Positions 1-8,935 are shown, counted from the stretch's first letter. The stretch is 64,000 nucleotides of DNA from Leisingera sp. NJS204 (GCF_004123675.1 NZ_CP035420.1:62001-126000), one strand, 5' to 3'. Notes: generated by a model from the sequence alone, not told the origin. Translations and numbers: made by a program.

Positions 1-564
1 ACGCTGCAGAATCTCCGCCATGGGCTCGCTGCCTTCGTAGAGCGGGGCAGCAGGGAGGGAAAGGTAGAGATGCTGGAATTTGGAGAGCAGGCCGGAAGCC
101 TGCAGCTGGCGAAGGATTTCGGCTTCCTGGCCGGGGCAATCAATTGCCAGAAGGTTGCAGCCAGGCCCGGTCCGCTCCGGCATATCAAGCAGGCTGGTTA
201 CGGGCTCGGCTTTCACCTGCACTGTATCGGTCTGGCGCAGGCCGGGGAAAACTTTTTCCAGCCCGTCCGGCCGGCAGCAGCTGGACAGGGAGCGGATGTT
301 GAAGATGTGAAAGGGGCGCTCTCCGGACTCGTCCGCGACCGCTGCTTCGCGCAGTTGAACGCCGGCAGCAATGCAGGCCGGTCTGAGTGCTGCAGCCCTT
401 TCCGGGTCTGCTTCGGTCAAGAGAATATGTTCAGCACCGCTGTCCAGGCAGGCTTTGACGGTATCCGGACCGGCTTTGCCGGCCCCCAGATAGACCAGTG
501 TGCCGAGGCCGCCTGATTGGCTGATCCGGGAAAGCTGTTTCTGGAAGAAGGTGCTGTTTTGCAT
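1..564 (-). CDS. FkbM-like methyltransferase, N-terminal 188 residues (runs off the left edge)
   Basis: This is an open frame from an ATG at 564 to the window edge. The translation has a Rossmann-type start (TLVYLGAGKAG, about residues 16-26), then an acidic strand end (LLTEADPE), AVADESGE and, near the end, LLAIDCPGQEAEIL. That order matches the SAM-binding start and the late D-x-x-G-x-E segment of FkbM-family methyltransferases, which often O-methylate sugars. It lies one base downstream of the stop of the preceding leftward gene, so the two are probably co-transcribed. The acceptor cannot be inferred, and the C-terminus is missing. The family call is from motif order only; a non-catalytic Rossmann protein is possible. 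Confidence 0.6.
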   Translation of the reverse strand, partial: MQNSTFFQKQLSRISQSGGLGTLVYLGAGKAGPDTVKACLDSGAEHILLTEADPERAAALRPACIAAGVQLREAAVADESGERPFHIFNIRSLSSCCRPDGLEKVFPGLRQTDTVQVKAEPVTSLLDMPERTGPGCNLLAIDCPGQEAEILRQLQASGLLSKFQHLYLSLPAAPLYEGSEPMAEILQR

Positions 565-565
565 G

Positions 566-1537
566 TTATTTGCGGCCCTGTTGGATCTGTTCCTGCCCTG
601 CCTGGTTCTGACGCAGAGACCGCAGCGGGGCGATAAGGCGGAAAATTCCGGCGGTGAGAGAGTGCAGCCGCGTTTGCTTCGGCGTCCGGGCGCCAAGCAG
701 GCGGTCTTGCAGCAGGGCCGTATGGGCTTCCAGGCTGCGGATTTTCCGGCCCGCGGCCTGCAGCGCCTGCTCTTTTGCAGCGATCCGCCGCTGCTGTGAC
801 TCTGCCAGGCGGCAGTTCAGGATTTGAAGGGTTTCCAGTTCTTGATGCATCAGGTTTTTCTGCTCCTGCAGGAGGGCAGCCTGTGCGTCAGCATTCCGGT
901 GAGCCTGTATCGCGGCGGTTGTGTTCAGGCTTGCGGCAGCGGAGGGCGCGGCAGGGGGCAGCGCGGCCTGTTGCACCGCTTGAGCCAAGCTCAGCACAAT
1001 GCTGTCCTGCTGCAGGCAGGCTGTGGCGAGTGCCAAAAGAACCGGGTCGTCTGCTGCGTCGTCTGCCACTGGAGGGACGGAGGGTGCCGACTCGTCCGGG
1101 GCGCCGCCGCCGGGCAGGCCCAGATGTGTGATAAATGCTTGTGGAGAAAGGATAAACTGGCTGAGTCCGGCGACCGCTGTTTGTGCCCCCTCTTCACGGA
1201 CCGCACACAGGATATCTTCGGCTTGTGCGGACCAGGCGGCCAGGGCGTCTGCCGGGGCCTGATCCTGCAGAAGCGCCTGGTACAGATGGTGCTCTGGAGT
1301 TTGATAAAGCAGCAATGCCGGGCCGCGGCTTGCCTCCAGCGGAGAGTTCAGCCGGGTCAGGCCGAAGCGATCGGATAACGCGGCTAGAGCCTGACCATAA
1401 GCCGCATCCTCCGGGTACCAGATGTACCGCGCCTCCGCCTTGGCGGCCTTAGGAGTTACATTCATTTGCACTGTGTTCTTGTATATGCTTGCGGCCTGTT
1501 CCAGAAAAGCAATCTTATTGTCCCGGGGGGAAGTCAA
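566..1537 (-). CDS. Unknown protein with C-terminal coiled coil
   Basis: I do not recognise a family. The 323-residue product has a mixed N-terminal half (to about residue 145), an Ala/Pro-rich hinge near 145-155 and 185-205, and a long Gln/Leu/Ala-rich helical stretch at about 205-290 with heptad-like spacing, consistent with a coiled coil, ending in a basic tail. There is no signal peptide or membrane segment. The longest frame begins with TTG at 1537. An ATG at 1465 (residue 25) is the alternative, but residues 5-20 look like a genuine amphipathic helix, so I keep the longer form. It is one base upstream of the FkbM-like gene and divergent from the fucosyltransferase-like gene. A scaffold role in glycan modification is only a guess. 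Confidence 0.6.
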   Translation of the reverse strand: MTSPRDNKIAFLEQAASIYKNTVQMNVTPKAAKAEARYIWYPEDAAYGQALAALSDRFGLTRLNSPLEASRGPALLLYQTPEHHLYQALLQDQAPADALAAWSAQAEDILCAVREEGAQTAVAGLSQFILSPQAFITHLGLPGGGAPDESAPSVPPVADDAADDPVLLALATACLQQDSIVLSLAQAVQQAALPPAAPSAAASLNTTAAIQAHRNADAQAALLQEQKNLMHQELETLQILNCRLAESQQRRIAAKEQALQAAGRKIRSLEAHTALLQDRLLGARTPKQTRLHSLTAGIFRLIAPLRSLRQNQAGQEQIQQGRK

Positions 1538-1609
1538 CCGCTAAGGGCTTCAGGCATCCCTTCCTTTGCTGCCCGGATGATGGGGCGGCGAACCAGCAGG
1601 TAGAGCAGC

Positions 1610-2698
1610 GTGATCAAAATTTACATGGCCGGCAAGCACATGAAACGGTCGCCGCTCAGCTACAGTGCCCTGGCACCGCTGTTTGAAGGCTGGGTCGAAC
1701 GCGTTTCGGAACCAGAGCAGGCCGATTTGTATCTCTTTACCCATATACTGGACATTGAAGAGGCGCCGCAGGCGGCAATCACAGCCTGGCGGCAGCGGCG
1801 CAAGCCGATTGTGCTTTTGTCGGAAGAGCCGTTCTGGGATACAATCTGGGGCTGCCGGCCGCTGAATCGGGAACTGATCGTGGAAACCCGCTTCGGCGCG
1901 GTGCCAGTGATTCAACTGAATCATGCCACCACCAGTATTTTCCGTTTTTCTCGAATTCCCTATTACCTTTTGACCAACCACCGTTTTGCCAATGCCTATG
2001 CGGCCCGTTTCGCGCGCAATGCAGCATTGGACGCAGCAGACTGGCAGGCGTGTTTCGAAGCGCGCAGCACCGATATCGCATTCATGTTCGAGCGCCGCCC
2101 GGAACCTTACCACGCGGTGGAATGGCCAGAGGCCGGTATTATTGGCCTGTGTTCCTGGCGGACAGAACTGGCCGAAGCCGTGCAGGCCGGCACAGTGGAG
2201 CGGCTGGGCCAAAGCTGGCAGGACGGCCAAAGCAGATTCCAGCAGCGCAACTGGTATCTGGATAAGCTCACCCGCCTGGACCGCCGGGCCCGGATGCTGG
2301 GGGCGTTTGAGAATACCCATCAGCCGGATTATGTGACCGAGAAGATATTCGATGCATTCGCCTGCGGATCTGTGCCGCTCTATTTTGCGTCGCCAGAACA
2401 TCGTATCCATGATTTTGGCTTGCCTGAGGGCGCCTGGATCAATTTTTACGGGCGGACGGCGCGAGAAGCGGCGGAGCAACTGGAAGGGTTGGGCTGCAGC
2501 CGGAGCCGGGTTCAAGGCTGGGGGCAGGACCGTTTCGCGGCTTACGCCTGTGCGCAGCGGCAGCTGGCAGAGCTGTTTTGCAACCCCGCGCTCTGGCTGG
2601 CGGAGCGTAAGCGGCTGGGTGCGGCAGTGAAATCCGCTTTGACCGGTGTTCTGGACGGGCCGTGTGAACAGTATCCGGGCAGCGGCACGGCTGCCTAA
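1610..2698 (+). CDS. GT10 family fucosyltransferase-like protein
   Basis: The protein has 362 residues. The segment FENTHQPDYVTEKIFDAF, then ACGSVPLYFASPE (about residues 228-260), is the hallmark GT10 donor-site block, in which FEN, DYVTEK and GxVP bind GDP-fucose in alpha-1,3/4-fucosyltransferases. The N-terminal half has the weaker Rossmann pattern usual for the acceptor domain. There is no signal peptide, so it is probably cytosolic or peripheral and acts on lipid-linked EPS intermediates. The nearby manC gene makes GDP-mannose, the precursor of GDP-fucose, but the GDP-mannose dehydratase and GDP-fucose synthase are not in this window. The start is GTG at 1610, with ATG at 1625 as an alternative. 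Its stop overlaps the stop of the convergent gene at 2695. The donor could be another GDP-sugar. Confidence 0.85.
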   Translation: MIKIYMAGKHMKRSPLSYSALAPLFEGWVERVSEPEQADLYLFTHILDIEEAPQAAITAWRQRRKPIVLLSEEPFWDTIWGCRPLNRELIVETRFGAVPVIQLNHATTSIFRFSRIPYYLLTNHRFANAYAARFARNAALDAADWQACFEARSTDIAFMFERRPEPYHAVEWPEAGIIGLCSWRTELAEAVQAGTVERLGQSWQDGQSRFQQRNWYLDKLTRLDRRARMLGAFENTHQPDYVTEKIFDAFACGSVPLYFASPEHRIHDFGLPEGAWINFYGRTAREAAEQLEGLGCSRSRVQGWGQDRFAAYACAQRQLAELFCNPALWLAERKRLGAAVKSALTGVLDGPCEQYPGSGTAA

Positions 2699-3216
2699 TT
2701 TACCGTCAGAGGCTCAAGCTGCCGGAAGGTTGCCTGGAACTGCGCGGTTTGAAAAAACAAATTGAACTCACAACTGCTGCTGCGGGCGAGCAGGCTTGGA
2801 TCCACAGGGATATGCGACAGCTGCTCCAGTGCGCCGCCGGCCGCGACAACAGGGGCGGCTGCGGTCTCGGTAAAGCCGCCGCTGCTCAGATAATAGCGCA
2901 GGGTGGGGGTATAGATCAGCAAGTCTTTGCTTTCGGCTGCCGCGAGCAGGCCCAGATAGCGGGCAGTGCATAATTGAGCCCGTTCCAGCCGGAACCCCAG
3001 ACTGGCCCACAGGCCGCTGTCTCCGTCTTCCAGCGTCAGTGTGAAACCCTCTGCGGCAGGGGCACACGTCAATTTTGCCTGGCCTTCGGGGTCGGTGGAC
3101 AGCCACAGTTTTGCGTCGGGGGCAAGCGGGCAATGCCCGGCTGCAGCGGTTTGCGCGGGGGCATTGTGCAGGGCTTGGAGCTGCGCAGTAAGGGACGCAA
3201 AAACTGATTTTGTCAC
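2695..3216 (-). CDS. Hypothetical protein, 173 aa
   Basis: I recognise no family. The start is GTG at 3216, after a GGAAAG purine run 9 bases upstream. The product is soluble-looking, with no signal peptide or membrane span; residues 35-140 alternate short hydrophobic strands with Gly/Asp turns (AKLTCAPAAEGFTLTLEDGD), suggesting an all-beta fold, and the C-terminus is CEFNLFFQTAQFQATFRQ. It is convergent with the GT10 gene, their stop codons sharing two bases (TAA at 2696-2698, TAG at 2697-2695), and is divergent from manC. Codon use resembles the neighbours, which supports a real gene. Its function is unknown. Confidence 0.6.
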   Translation of the reverse strand: MTKSVFASLTAQLQALHNAPAQTAAAGHCPLAPDAKLWLSTDPEGQAKLTCAPAAEGFTLTLEDGDSGLWASLGFRLERAQLCTARYLGLLAAAESKDLLIYTPTLRYYLSSGGFTETAAAPVVAAGGALEQLSHIPVDPSLLARSSSCEFNLFFQTAQFQATFRQLEPLTVN

Positions 3217-3384
3217 GGTCTGGCTTTCCAGTCGTCTGAAGGAGGCAGGAAGATGTGCTTGCGGCGGTTTCTAAGTCAGTCGGCCGGTGCTGGAAACATC
3301 TATTGTGAAATAGGAAGATAGATCATAAGCACAAGCGAAGAGCGTTTTTTCAGGCGCGTCACGCGGACATTTTGGAGTGAGAGC
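3217..3384. promoter_or_regulatory. Divergent intergenic region upstream of manC
   Basis: These 168 bases separate the GTG of the 173-aa gene from the manC ATG. The stretch 3298-3335 is AT-rich compared with its surroundings. GGAG at 3374-3377 sits 7 bases before the manC ATG and fixes that start. I do not see a convincing -35/-10 pair. Confidence 0.35.
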
Positions 3385-4821
3385 ATGATTACCCCCATCC
3401 TCCTTTGCGGCGGCTCCGGCACCCGGCTGTGGCCCCTGTCGCGCAAGAGCTACCCCAAGCAGTTTGTGCCGCTGACCGGGGAGGAGACGCTGTTTCAGGC
3501 CTCGGCGGCGCGGCTGTCGGGGGAGGGGTTTTCCAGCCCGGTGGTGCTGACCAATTCCGATTTCCGTTTCATTGTCACCGAGCAGCTGGCGGGTGCCGGC
3601 ATTGATCCCGGTGCGGTCCTGATCGAGCCTGCGGGGCGCAACACGGCGCCTGCGGTGCTGGCGGCGGCCTTGTGGCTGGAGAAACAGGATCCAGACGCGC
3701 TGATGCTGGTGGCGCCCTCGGACCATGTGGTGCCGGATGCGGCGGCGTTCCGGACTGCTGTCACGGCAGGCGAGGCGGCCGCCCGCGCAGGCCGGCTGGT
3801 CACTTTCGGCATCAAGCCGGACCGGGCCGAAACCGGCTATGGCTATCTGGAGCTGGCAGAGGACCCCGGCGATTTCACCCCGCGCCCGATCGGGCTGAAA
3901 CGGTTTGTCGAAAAACCGGATGCACAGACTGCGGCGCAGATGCTGGCCTCGGGGCAGTATCTGTGGAATGCGGGGATTTTCCTGTTTTCCGTCAAGACCA
4001 TTCTGGCGGCGTTCCGCGCCCATGCGCCGGATCTGCTGGCGCCGGTGCAGGCTGCCGTGGATCAGGGCCAGCCTGATTTGGGCTTTTTGCGGCTGGACCC
4101 GGCGGCCTGGCAGGGGGCGGCGGATATCTCGATCGACTATGCGGTGATGGAGAAGGCGGCAAACCTCAGCGTTGTTCCCTTTGCGGGCGGCTGGTCCGAT
4201 CTGGGCGGCTGGGACGCGGTCTGGCGCGAGAGCGGCCCTGATGCGGCGGGTGTGGTGACGGCCGGGCCTGCCACCGCGATCGACTGTGCGGACAGCCTGC
4301 TGCGGTCCGAAGGCGAAGGGCTGGAGCTGGTCGGCATCGGGCTGGAAAATATCATTGCCGTGGCAATGCCGGATGCGGTGCTGGTGGCCGCGGCGGACCG
4401 CGCTCAGGATGTGAAGCAGGCGGTGGCGGCGCTGAAGGAAAAACGGGCCAAACAGGCCACAGAATTTCCGATGGATCACCGCCCCTGGGGCTGGTTTGAA
4501 AGCCTGGCCGTGGGCGATCGCTTTCAGGTCAAGCGCATCCATGTGCATCCCGGTGCGGCGCTGTCCTTGCAAAGCCATCACCACCGCTCGGAGCATTGGA
4601 TTGTGGTCGAAGGCACCGCCAAGGTGACGGTGAATGGCACCGAACAGCTGGTGAGCGAGAACCAGTCGGTCTATATCCCGCTGGGCGCGGTGCATCGGAT
4701 GGAGAACCCGGGCAAGGTGCCGATGGTGCTGATCGAGGTGCAGACCGGCAGCTACCTGGGCGAGGACGACATTATCCGTTACGAGGATGTCTATGCCCGC
4801 GGCCAGGGCGCCAAAGGGTAG
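3385..4821 (+). CDS. manC: Bifunctional mannose-1-phosphate guanylyltransferase / mannose-6-phosphate isomerase
   Basis: The 478-residue length is typical of the fused ManC/AlgA/CpsB type. The N-terminus has the nucleotidyltransferase signature CGGSGTRLWPLSRKSYPKQF (residues 8-27), with the mannose-specific EPAGRNTAPA at about 76-85 and FVEKPD near 173. Residues 370-475 form the type II phosphomannose isomerase cupin, with the metal-site block QSHHHRSEHW near 393 and GAVHRMENPG near 434. It converts fructose-6-P to mannose-6-P and mannose-1-P plus GTP to GDP-mannose in the cytosol. It supplies GDP-mannose and, through enzymes not seen here, GDP-fucose for EPS assembly. No phosphomannomutase is visible. 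The ATG at 3385 follows a clear GGAG. Confidence 0.97.
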   Translation: MITPILLCGGSGTRLWPLSRKSYPKQFVPLTGEETLFQASAARLSGEGFSSPVVLTNSDFRFIVTEQLAGAGIDPGAVLIEPAGRNTAPAVLAAALWLEKQDPDALMLVAPSDHVVPDAAAFRTAVTAGEAAARAGRLVTFGIKPDRAETGYGYLELAEDPGDFTPRPIGLKRFVEKPDAQTAAQMLASGQYLWNAGIFLFSVKTILAAFRAHAPDLLAPVQAAVDQGQPDLGFLRLDPAAWQGAADISIDYAVMEKAANLSVVPFAGGWSDLGGWDAVWRESGPDAAGVVTAGPATAIDCADSLLRSEGEGLELVGIGLENIIAVAMPDAVLVAAADRAQDVKQAVAALKEKRAKQATEFPMDHRPWGWFESLAVGDRFQVKRIHVHPGAALSLQSHHHRSEHWIVVEGTAKVTVNGTEQLVSENQSVYIPLGAVHRMENPGKVPMVLIEVQTGSYLGEDDIIRYEDVYARGQGAKG

Positions 4822-4895
4822 GGCGGCAAAGGGCAGAGGGTAAAAGGCGGGCGCTCCCGCGCCTGTGCGCCGCATCATAGATGCGTCTCAAAGCC

Positions 4896-4954
4896 TTGGG
4901 CCCGGCGCCGCTGGCGCGGCGCAGCGCCATGCGAACGCATGGCGCCGGACCCAA
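4896..4954. repeat. Long GC-rich nested inverted repeat (REP-like or bidirectional terminator)
   Basis: The outer arms TTGGGCCCGGCGCC (4896-4909) and GGCGCCGGACCCAA (4941-4954) pair over 14 positions with one C-A mismatch. Inside lies a second perfect 9-bp hairpin, GCGCCATGC (4924-4932) with loop GAAC and GCATGGCGC (4937-4945). It lies in the 226-base gap between the convergent manC and DUF2793 genes. It could end transcription from both sides or be a dispersed REP-type element. There is no U-tract, so it is not a classic intrinsic terminator. Confidence 0.65.
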
Positions 4955-5047
4955 CGGGGAGGATCAATCTGTGATTGTTCCGGGACGGGCGGGAGCCTGC
5001 CGCCCAAAGAGGCGCTCGAAAGAGAGGCCGGGAGATCCCGCCTGTTT

Positions 5048-6229
5048 TCAGCGGACCAGCCATTCCTCGACCTCAGCCGAGACCTGCCGCATCCGGATCC
5101 AATGGGCAGCGGCGGGCTGGCCTGTCTTCAGGCGCAGCTTGCCGGTCAGTCCCAGCAGCGCCCATTCCGGGCGGGCGGCGCGCGGCAGGTAAGGCTGTGA
5201 CGGGTCATAGGCGGGGTTTTCCTGCGGGCGGCCTGAGGCATCGCGCAACAGGCTGCCGTAAGCGTCGCGCAGCCAGCGCCTCTTCCACTCCCCCATGTCG
5301 CCATCGCCCACCACCGCCGGGTTGCCGCTGATCACGCCCGCCGGGGTTTCCCCCGCGAGGGCCGGGCGGATTTTTGCGCCCTCCAGCACCACAGCAAGTC
5401 CGCGGCGGTCTTCGCCTTCGGGATTGCCATCCACCCATTCGAACCATTCGGCGTAATCGGCGCCGCCGCCGGACCAGGCGCCGGAGCAACTGCCGTTGCC
5501 ATCCGATCCCAGCCGGAAATCGGCGCTGCCATCGCCTGCCAGCAGGTAATCGGCGCTGCCGCCCTGGATCTCCAGATGCGCTGCCGGGCTGGCAGTGCCG
5601 AAGCCTGCGCGCCCGTCTGCGGTCAGCGCCAGCGCGGTGCCCCAGGCGCTGCCGTCGGCGGAGATCTTGATGGAGAAATCGTCAGAACCCGCCAGCCCCA
5701 TTTCGGCCCGGCCGCTCCAGTTCGACTGAAACAGCAGCGCGGCGGTGTCAGCGGCGGCGGCCTTGTTCACCTTGAGCTGATGGCCCGCGCCGCCATGGGT
5801 CAGCAGCGTCGCAGGCCCTGCAACCGACAGCGGGTTGGCGGCATCCGCCGCAGTGCCCACCCCGAGGCGGCCGAGGTTCTGGGTTTCAGCGGGCGGCAGA
5901 ATCCAGCTGCTGCCGTCCCAGACCCTCAGCTCCGCGTCCGCCAGGCTCCAGGCGCGCCAGCCGGGGGAGGGCGCCAGGAACAGCCAGCCCTCGCCCTGCC
6001 AGACCGCAATCTCAGCCCCGTGGCCGGCCCAGGCGCCGGTTGGCGCTGCCGCCAGCGCATGGGTCTCGCCCACAGCCGGGCCGGCGGGCGGGGCAGCGGC
6101 ATCGAACCCTTCGACGCGGAGCTGCACCAGCGCATCCAGCATCTGCAGCGCCTCGTTATGGGTCACATGTTTCTGCGCCTGGGCAGGCATCAGATAGGGC
6201 AGGGCAAGGATCGGCGAGGTCTGGGTCAT
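5048..6229 (-). CDS. DUF2793 protein with C-terminal peptidase G2-like autoprocessing domain
   Basis: The product has 393 residues. Residues 8-35 (LPYLMPAQAQKHVTHNEAL, then LDALVQL) are the DUF2793 signature, a family common among phage-like and gene-transfer-agent fibre/spike proteins of Rhodobacteraceae. The middle (about 110-235) is a Gly/Ala-rich beta region. From about 245 to 300, GGADYAEWFEWVDGNP, RRGLAVVLEGAKI and AGVISGNPAVVGD match the intramolecular-chaperone/peptidase G2 domain of phage tailspikes. The ATG at 6229 has GGAG 8 bases upstream. It is a free-standing gene inside an EPS locus with no other virion genes around it. It may bind or cleave surface polysaccharide (inference); an alternative is a prophage/GTA stray. 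It is divergent from the RTX gene. Confidence 0.8.
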   Translation of the reverse strand: MTQTSPILALPYLMPAQAQKHVTHNEALQMLDALVQLRVEGFDAAAPPAGPAVGETHALAAAPTGAWAGHGAEIAVWQGEGWLFLAPSPGWRAWSLADAELRVWDGSSWILPPAETQNLGRLGVGTAADAANPLSVAGPATLLTHGGAGHQLKVNKAAAADTAALLFQSNWSGRAEMGLAGSDDFSIKISADGSAWGTALALTADGRAGFGTASPAAHLEIQGGSADYLLAGDGSADFRLGSDGNGSCSGAWSGGGADYAEWFEWVDGNPEGEDRRGLAVVLEGAKIRPALAGETPAGVISGNPAVVGDGDMGEWKRRWLRDAYGSLLRDASGRPQENPAYDPSQPYLPRAARPEWALLGLTGKLRLKTGQPAAAHWIRMRQVSAEVEEWLVR

Positions 6230-6535
6230 GAGCAGGGCTCCGGCAGCGGCAAAAAACGGGTTCCGCGCCAGAGTGCCAGAGCCGCGTCAAACTGCGGATA
6301 ACGGGGCGTGCGCTGCTTGCGCAACGGCGGATCGGGGGGGCGGGGAGCGGGCAGACAGGGCAGGACGTATGACCACAGCTGTTCCCGGGCCGTTTCCGGC
6401 CTGTTTTGGGTCTGTTCGTTCAATTGTCGTCAATCTGTAAACAATGTCCCTGATTTTGCCCGCTTTGCTTCCCGCATTGCGCCCCGCGCCCTGGCCAGTC
6501 TCAGCCCTGGGCCGCAAGCGCAAAGGAGCGGGGTT
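6230..6535. promoter_or_regulatory. Divergent intergenic region between the fibre gene and the RTX gene
   Basis: These 306 bases hold no credible gene. The stretch 6416-6452 is AT-rich and contains ATTGT and ACAAT arms flanking a short spacer, so it may hold the rightward promoter. AAGGAG at 6523-6528 is the ribosome binding site of the RTX gene. Confidence 0.35.
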
Positions 6536-8935
6536 ATGGCACTGGCATTCACCGGGCGGTTCGCCGCAGAGGATCTGATTTTCGGCGCCGATTTGCGCGA
6601 TCTGGAAATCGCCGTGCAGGACGGTCAGGCGGTGCTTTATGCGGCCACCGGCATGAACGGCGGTATCAGCCGCTGGCAGCTGGATGGCTCCGGCGCCCTG
6701 CCGCAGCTGGCGGGCCAGCAGCTGCACGGGCAGGCCGGGATCCGCACCGGGGATTTCCACCTGGCCGAGGCCGGCGGCGGGCTGCGGCTGCTGCAGGGCG
6801 GAACCAGCCAAAGCGCGCTGACATTTTATGAGCTGGCGGAAGATGGCAGCCTGGGCAGCCAGGACCGCGATGCGCTGGCAGGCGCCGATGCGGGCGGCTT
6901 TGGCGCGGTGGCGGTGCTGCAGCTGGCAGATGGCAAATCCGCGTTTTATGCGGTGGGGGCGGCCAGCGGCGGTCTGCAGGGCTGGCAGCTGGATGCGGCG
7001 GGGGATGTGCAGGGCCAGGCCGGTGCCGCGGGCGGCCATGCGGCTTATGGCCTGGATCCGGCGGCGCTTTTGGCTTTGGTGCAGACGGCGGGCGGCCCGG
7101 TGCTGCTGGCGGCGGATGCGCGGGGGCTGCACAGCTTCCGGGCCGATGCCGCCACCGGCGCGCTGAGCCCCGGCAGCGATCTGGGGGCGGAACAGGGGTT
7201 GGCGGTCTCCGGCGTTACCGTGCTGGAAGGATTTGAGGCCGGCGGCAAATCCTGGGCGCTGCTGGGGGCGGCGGGCAGCAGCTCGCTTACTCTGATGCAG
7301 GTGGGCGCGGATGGCGGGCTGCAGGTCTCAGCCCGGCTGCAGGATACCGCGATGACCCGTTTCGGCGGCCTTAGCGCGCTGGAGGTGGTGGAGGCAGAGG
7401 GCCATGTGCTGGTGCTGGCGGCGGGCAATGACGGCGGCCTCAGCCTGTTCACCCTGACCCCGGGCGGCGCGCTGATCCATCTTGAGAGCCTGGAGCACAC
7501 ACCGGGGCTGGGTTTGCAGAATGTGACCGCGCTGGAGGCGGCGGCGGTTGGCGGCGAGCTGCAGGTCTTTGCCGCCTCGGGTGCGGCAGGCGGCATCAGC
7601 CGGTTCACCCTGCCGCTTGGCAGCCTGGGCGAGATGCATCTGGCGGCGGCGGGGGCGGCGCGGCTGGACGGCAGTGCCGGCAATGACGTGCTGGAGGGCG
7701 GCCGGAGCGGTGCAAACCTCTATGGCCAGGCGGGCGATGATGTGCTGGTTGCGGGGGCGGAAGGCGGCTGGCTGACCGGCGGCAGCGGTGCTGATACCTT
7801 TGTCATCAACCCGGCGGCCGGGGCGGTGACGGTGCGCGATTTCACCCCCGGCGAAGACCAGCTGGACCTGTCGCTGTTCGAAGGGCTCTACAGCACCGGC
7901 CAGCTGGATGCGCAGGCGCGCAGCAGCGGCATGGTGATGGAAGCGGGAGGCACCCGGATTGTGCTGATCAGCGATGCGGGCACGCCGCTGGAGCTGGCGG
8001 ATGTGTTCGGCCCGGATCTGCGGTTTTCCTTTCCGCAGCGGCAGGAGGCGGGGGAGACCCTGCCGGGCGGCAGTTTCTACGGCGGCAGCGGCGCTGACCG
8101 GCTGGACGGCACCGGCGGCGATGACCTGCTGAGCGGCGAGGGCGGCAACGACCGGCTGGACGGGGGGCGCGGCAATGACAGTCTTGAAGGCGGCATCGGC
8201 AACGACCTGCTGGAGGGCGGGTCGGGCAATGACCGGCTGGAGGGCGGCAGCGGCGCCGACAGCCTGAAGGGCGGCAGCGGCAATGATGTGCTGGAGGGCG
8301 GATCCGGCAATGACCGGCTTTATGGCGGCGGCGGCAGCGACAGGCTGAAGGGCAGCAGCGGCAATGACCTGCTGAAAGGCGGCGGCAGCGATGACAGGCT
8401 TTATGGCGGCAGCGGCGCCGACAGTCTCAAGGGCGGCGGCGGTCAGGACCTGCTGTCCGGGCAGGGCGGCCGCGATCTGCTGCAGGGCGGCGGCGGCAGC
8501 GACACCCTGTCCGGCGGCGGCGGCAAGGACCAGCTCAAGGGCCAGGGCGGGCATGATGACTTGAAGGGCGGCGGCGGCAAGGACAGCCTGAAGGGCGGGG
8601 CGGGGCGCGATACGCTGGACGGCGGCAAGGGCCGCGACCAGCTCAAGGGCCAGGGCGGCGATGACCGCCTGGAGGGCGGCAAGGGGCATGACCTGCTCAG
8701 CGGCGGCGGTGGCGAGGATGTCTTTGTCTTTGCCCGCGGCCACGGGCGCGACACCATTTCCGACTTCCGCCCCGGCCGCGACCTGATTGATCTGCAGGGG
8801 GCTGCGGCGGACGGGTTTGCGGATCTGGACATCAGCCGTCAGGACGGCGGAGCGCTGATCCTCACCGGCTCGGGCAGGATCTTTCTGGAAGACCTGAACC
8901 CGGGCCGGCTGGATGCGGATGACTTTCTGTTTTGA
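6536..8935 (+). CDS. Secreted beta-propeller and RTX calcium-binding protein with serralysin-type C-terminus
   Basis: I set the start at ATG 6536 because AAGGAG lies 7 bases upstream; the open frame runs back to 6308 without such a signal. The 799-residue product has three parts. Residues 1-365 contain repeats of about 50 residues with GGISRWQLDGSG-like turns, typical of a beta-propeller. Residues 375-500 hold a first RTX block and a linker. Residues 515-730 hold some two dozen GGxGxDxL nonapeptides. The end (GGGGEDVFVFARGHGRDTI, then DFRPGRDLIDL) is the peptidase M10 C-terminal module without a protease domain. The last residues are DADDFLF. No Sec signal is present, so type I secretion is expected, but no T1SS genes are in the window. 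A probable matrix or adhesion protein. Confidence 0.88.
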   Translation: MALAFTGRFAAEDLIFGADLRDLEIAVQDGQAVLYAATGMNGGISRWQLDGSGALPQLAGQQLHGQAGIRTGDFHLAEAGGGLRLLQGGTSQSALTFYELAEDGSLGSQDRDALAGADAGGFGAVAVLQLADGKSAFYAVGAASGGLQGWQLDAAGDVQGQAGAAGGHAAYGLDPAALLALVQTAGGPVLLAADARGLHSFRADAATGALSPGSDLGAEQGLAVSGVTVLEGFEAGGKSWALLGAAGSSSLTLMQVGADGGLQVSARLQDTAMTRFGGLSALEVVEAEGHVLVLAAGNDGGLSLFTLTPGGALIHLESLEHTPGLGLQNVTALEAAAVGGELQVFAASGAAGGISRFTLPLGSLGEMHLAAAGAARLDGSAGNDVLEGGRSGANLYGQAGDDVLVAGAEGGWLTGGSGADTFVINPAAGAVTVRDFTPGEDQLDLSLFEGLYSTGQLDAQARSSGMVMEAGGTRIVLISDAGTPLELADVFGPDLRFSFPQRQEAGETLPGGSFYGGSGADRLDGTGGDDLLSGEGGNDRLDGGRGNDSLEGGIGNDLLEGGSGNDRLEGGSGADSLKGGSGNDVLEGGSGNDRLYGGGGSDRLKGSSGNDLLKGGGSDDRLYGGSGADSLKGGGGQDLLSGQGGRDLLQGGGGSDTLSGGGGKDQLKGQGGHDDLKGGGGKDSLKGGAGRDTLDGGKGRDQLKGQGGDDRLEGGKGHDLLSGGGGEDVFVFARGHGRDTISDFRPGRDLIDLQGAAADGFADLDISRQDGGALILTGSGRIFLEDLNPGRLDADDFLF

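Noticed and set aside
3271-4878. 535-codon minus-strand open frame opposite manC
   Set aside because: It mirrors a textbook manC gene; its translation is Arg/His/Pro-rich without family features. A GC-rich antisense shadow.
8080-8710. Dense short-period DNA repeats resembling a CRISPR or minisatellite
   Set aside because: The 27-bp periodicity encodes RTX nonapeptides in frame; there are no unique spacers.
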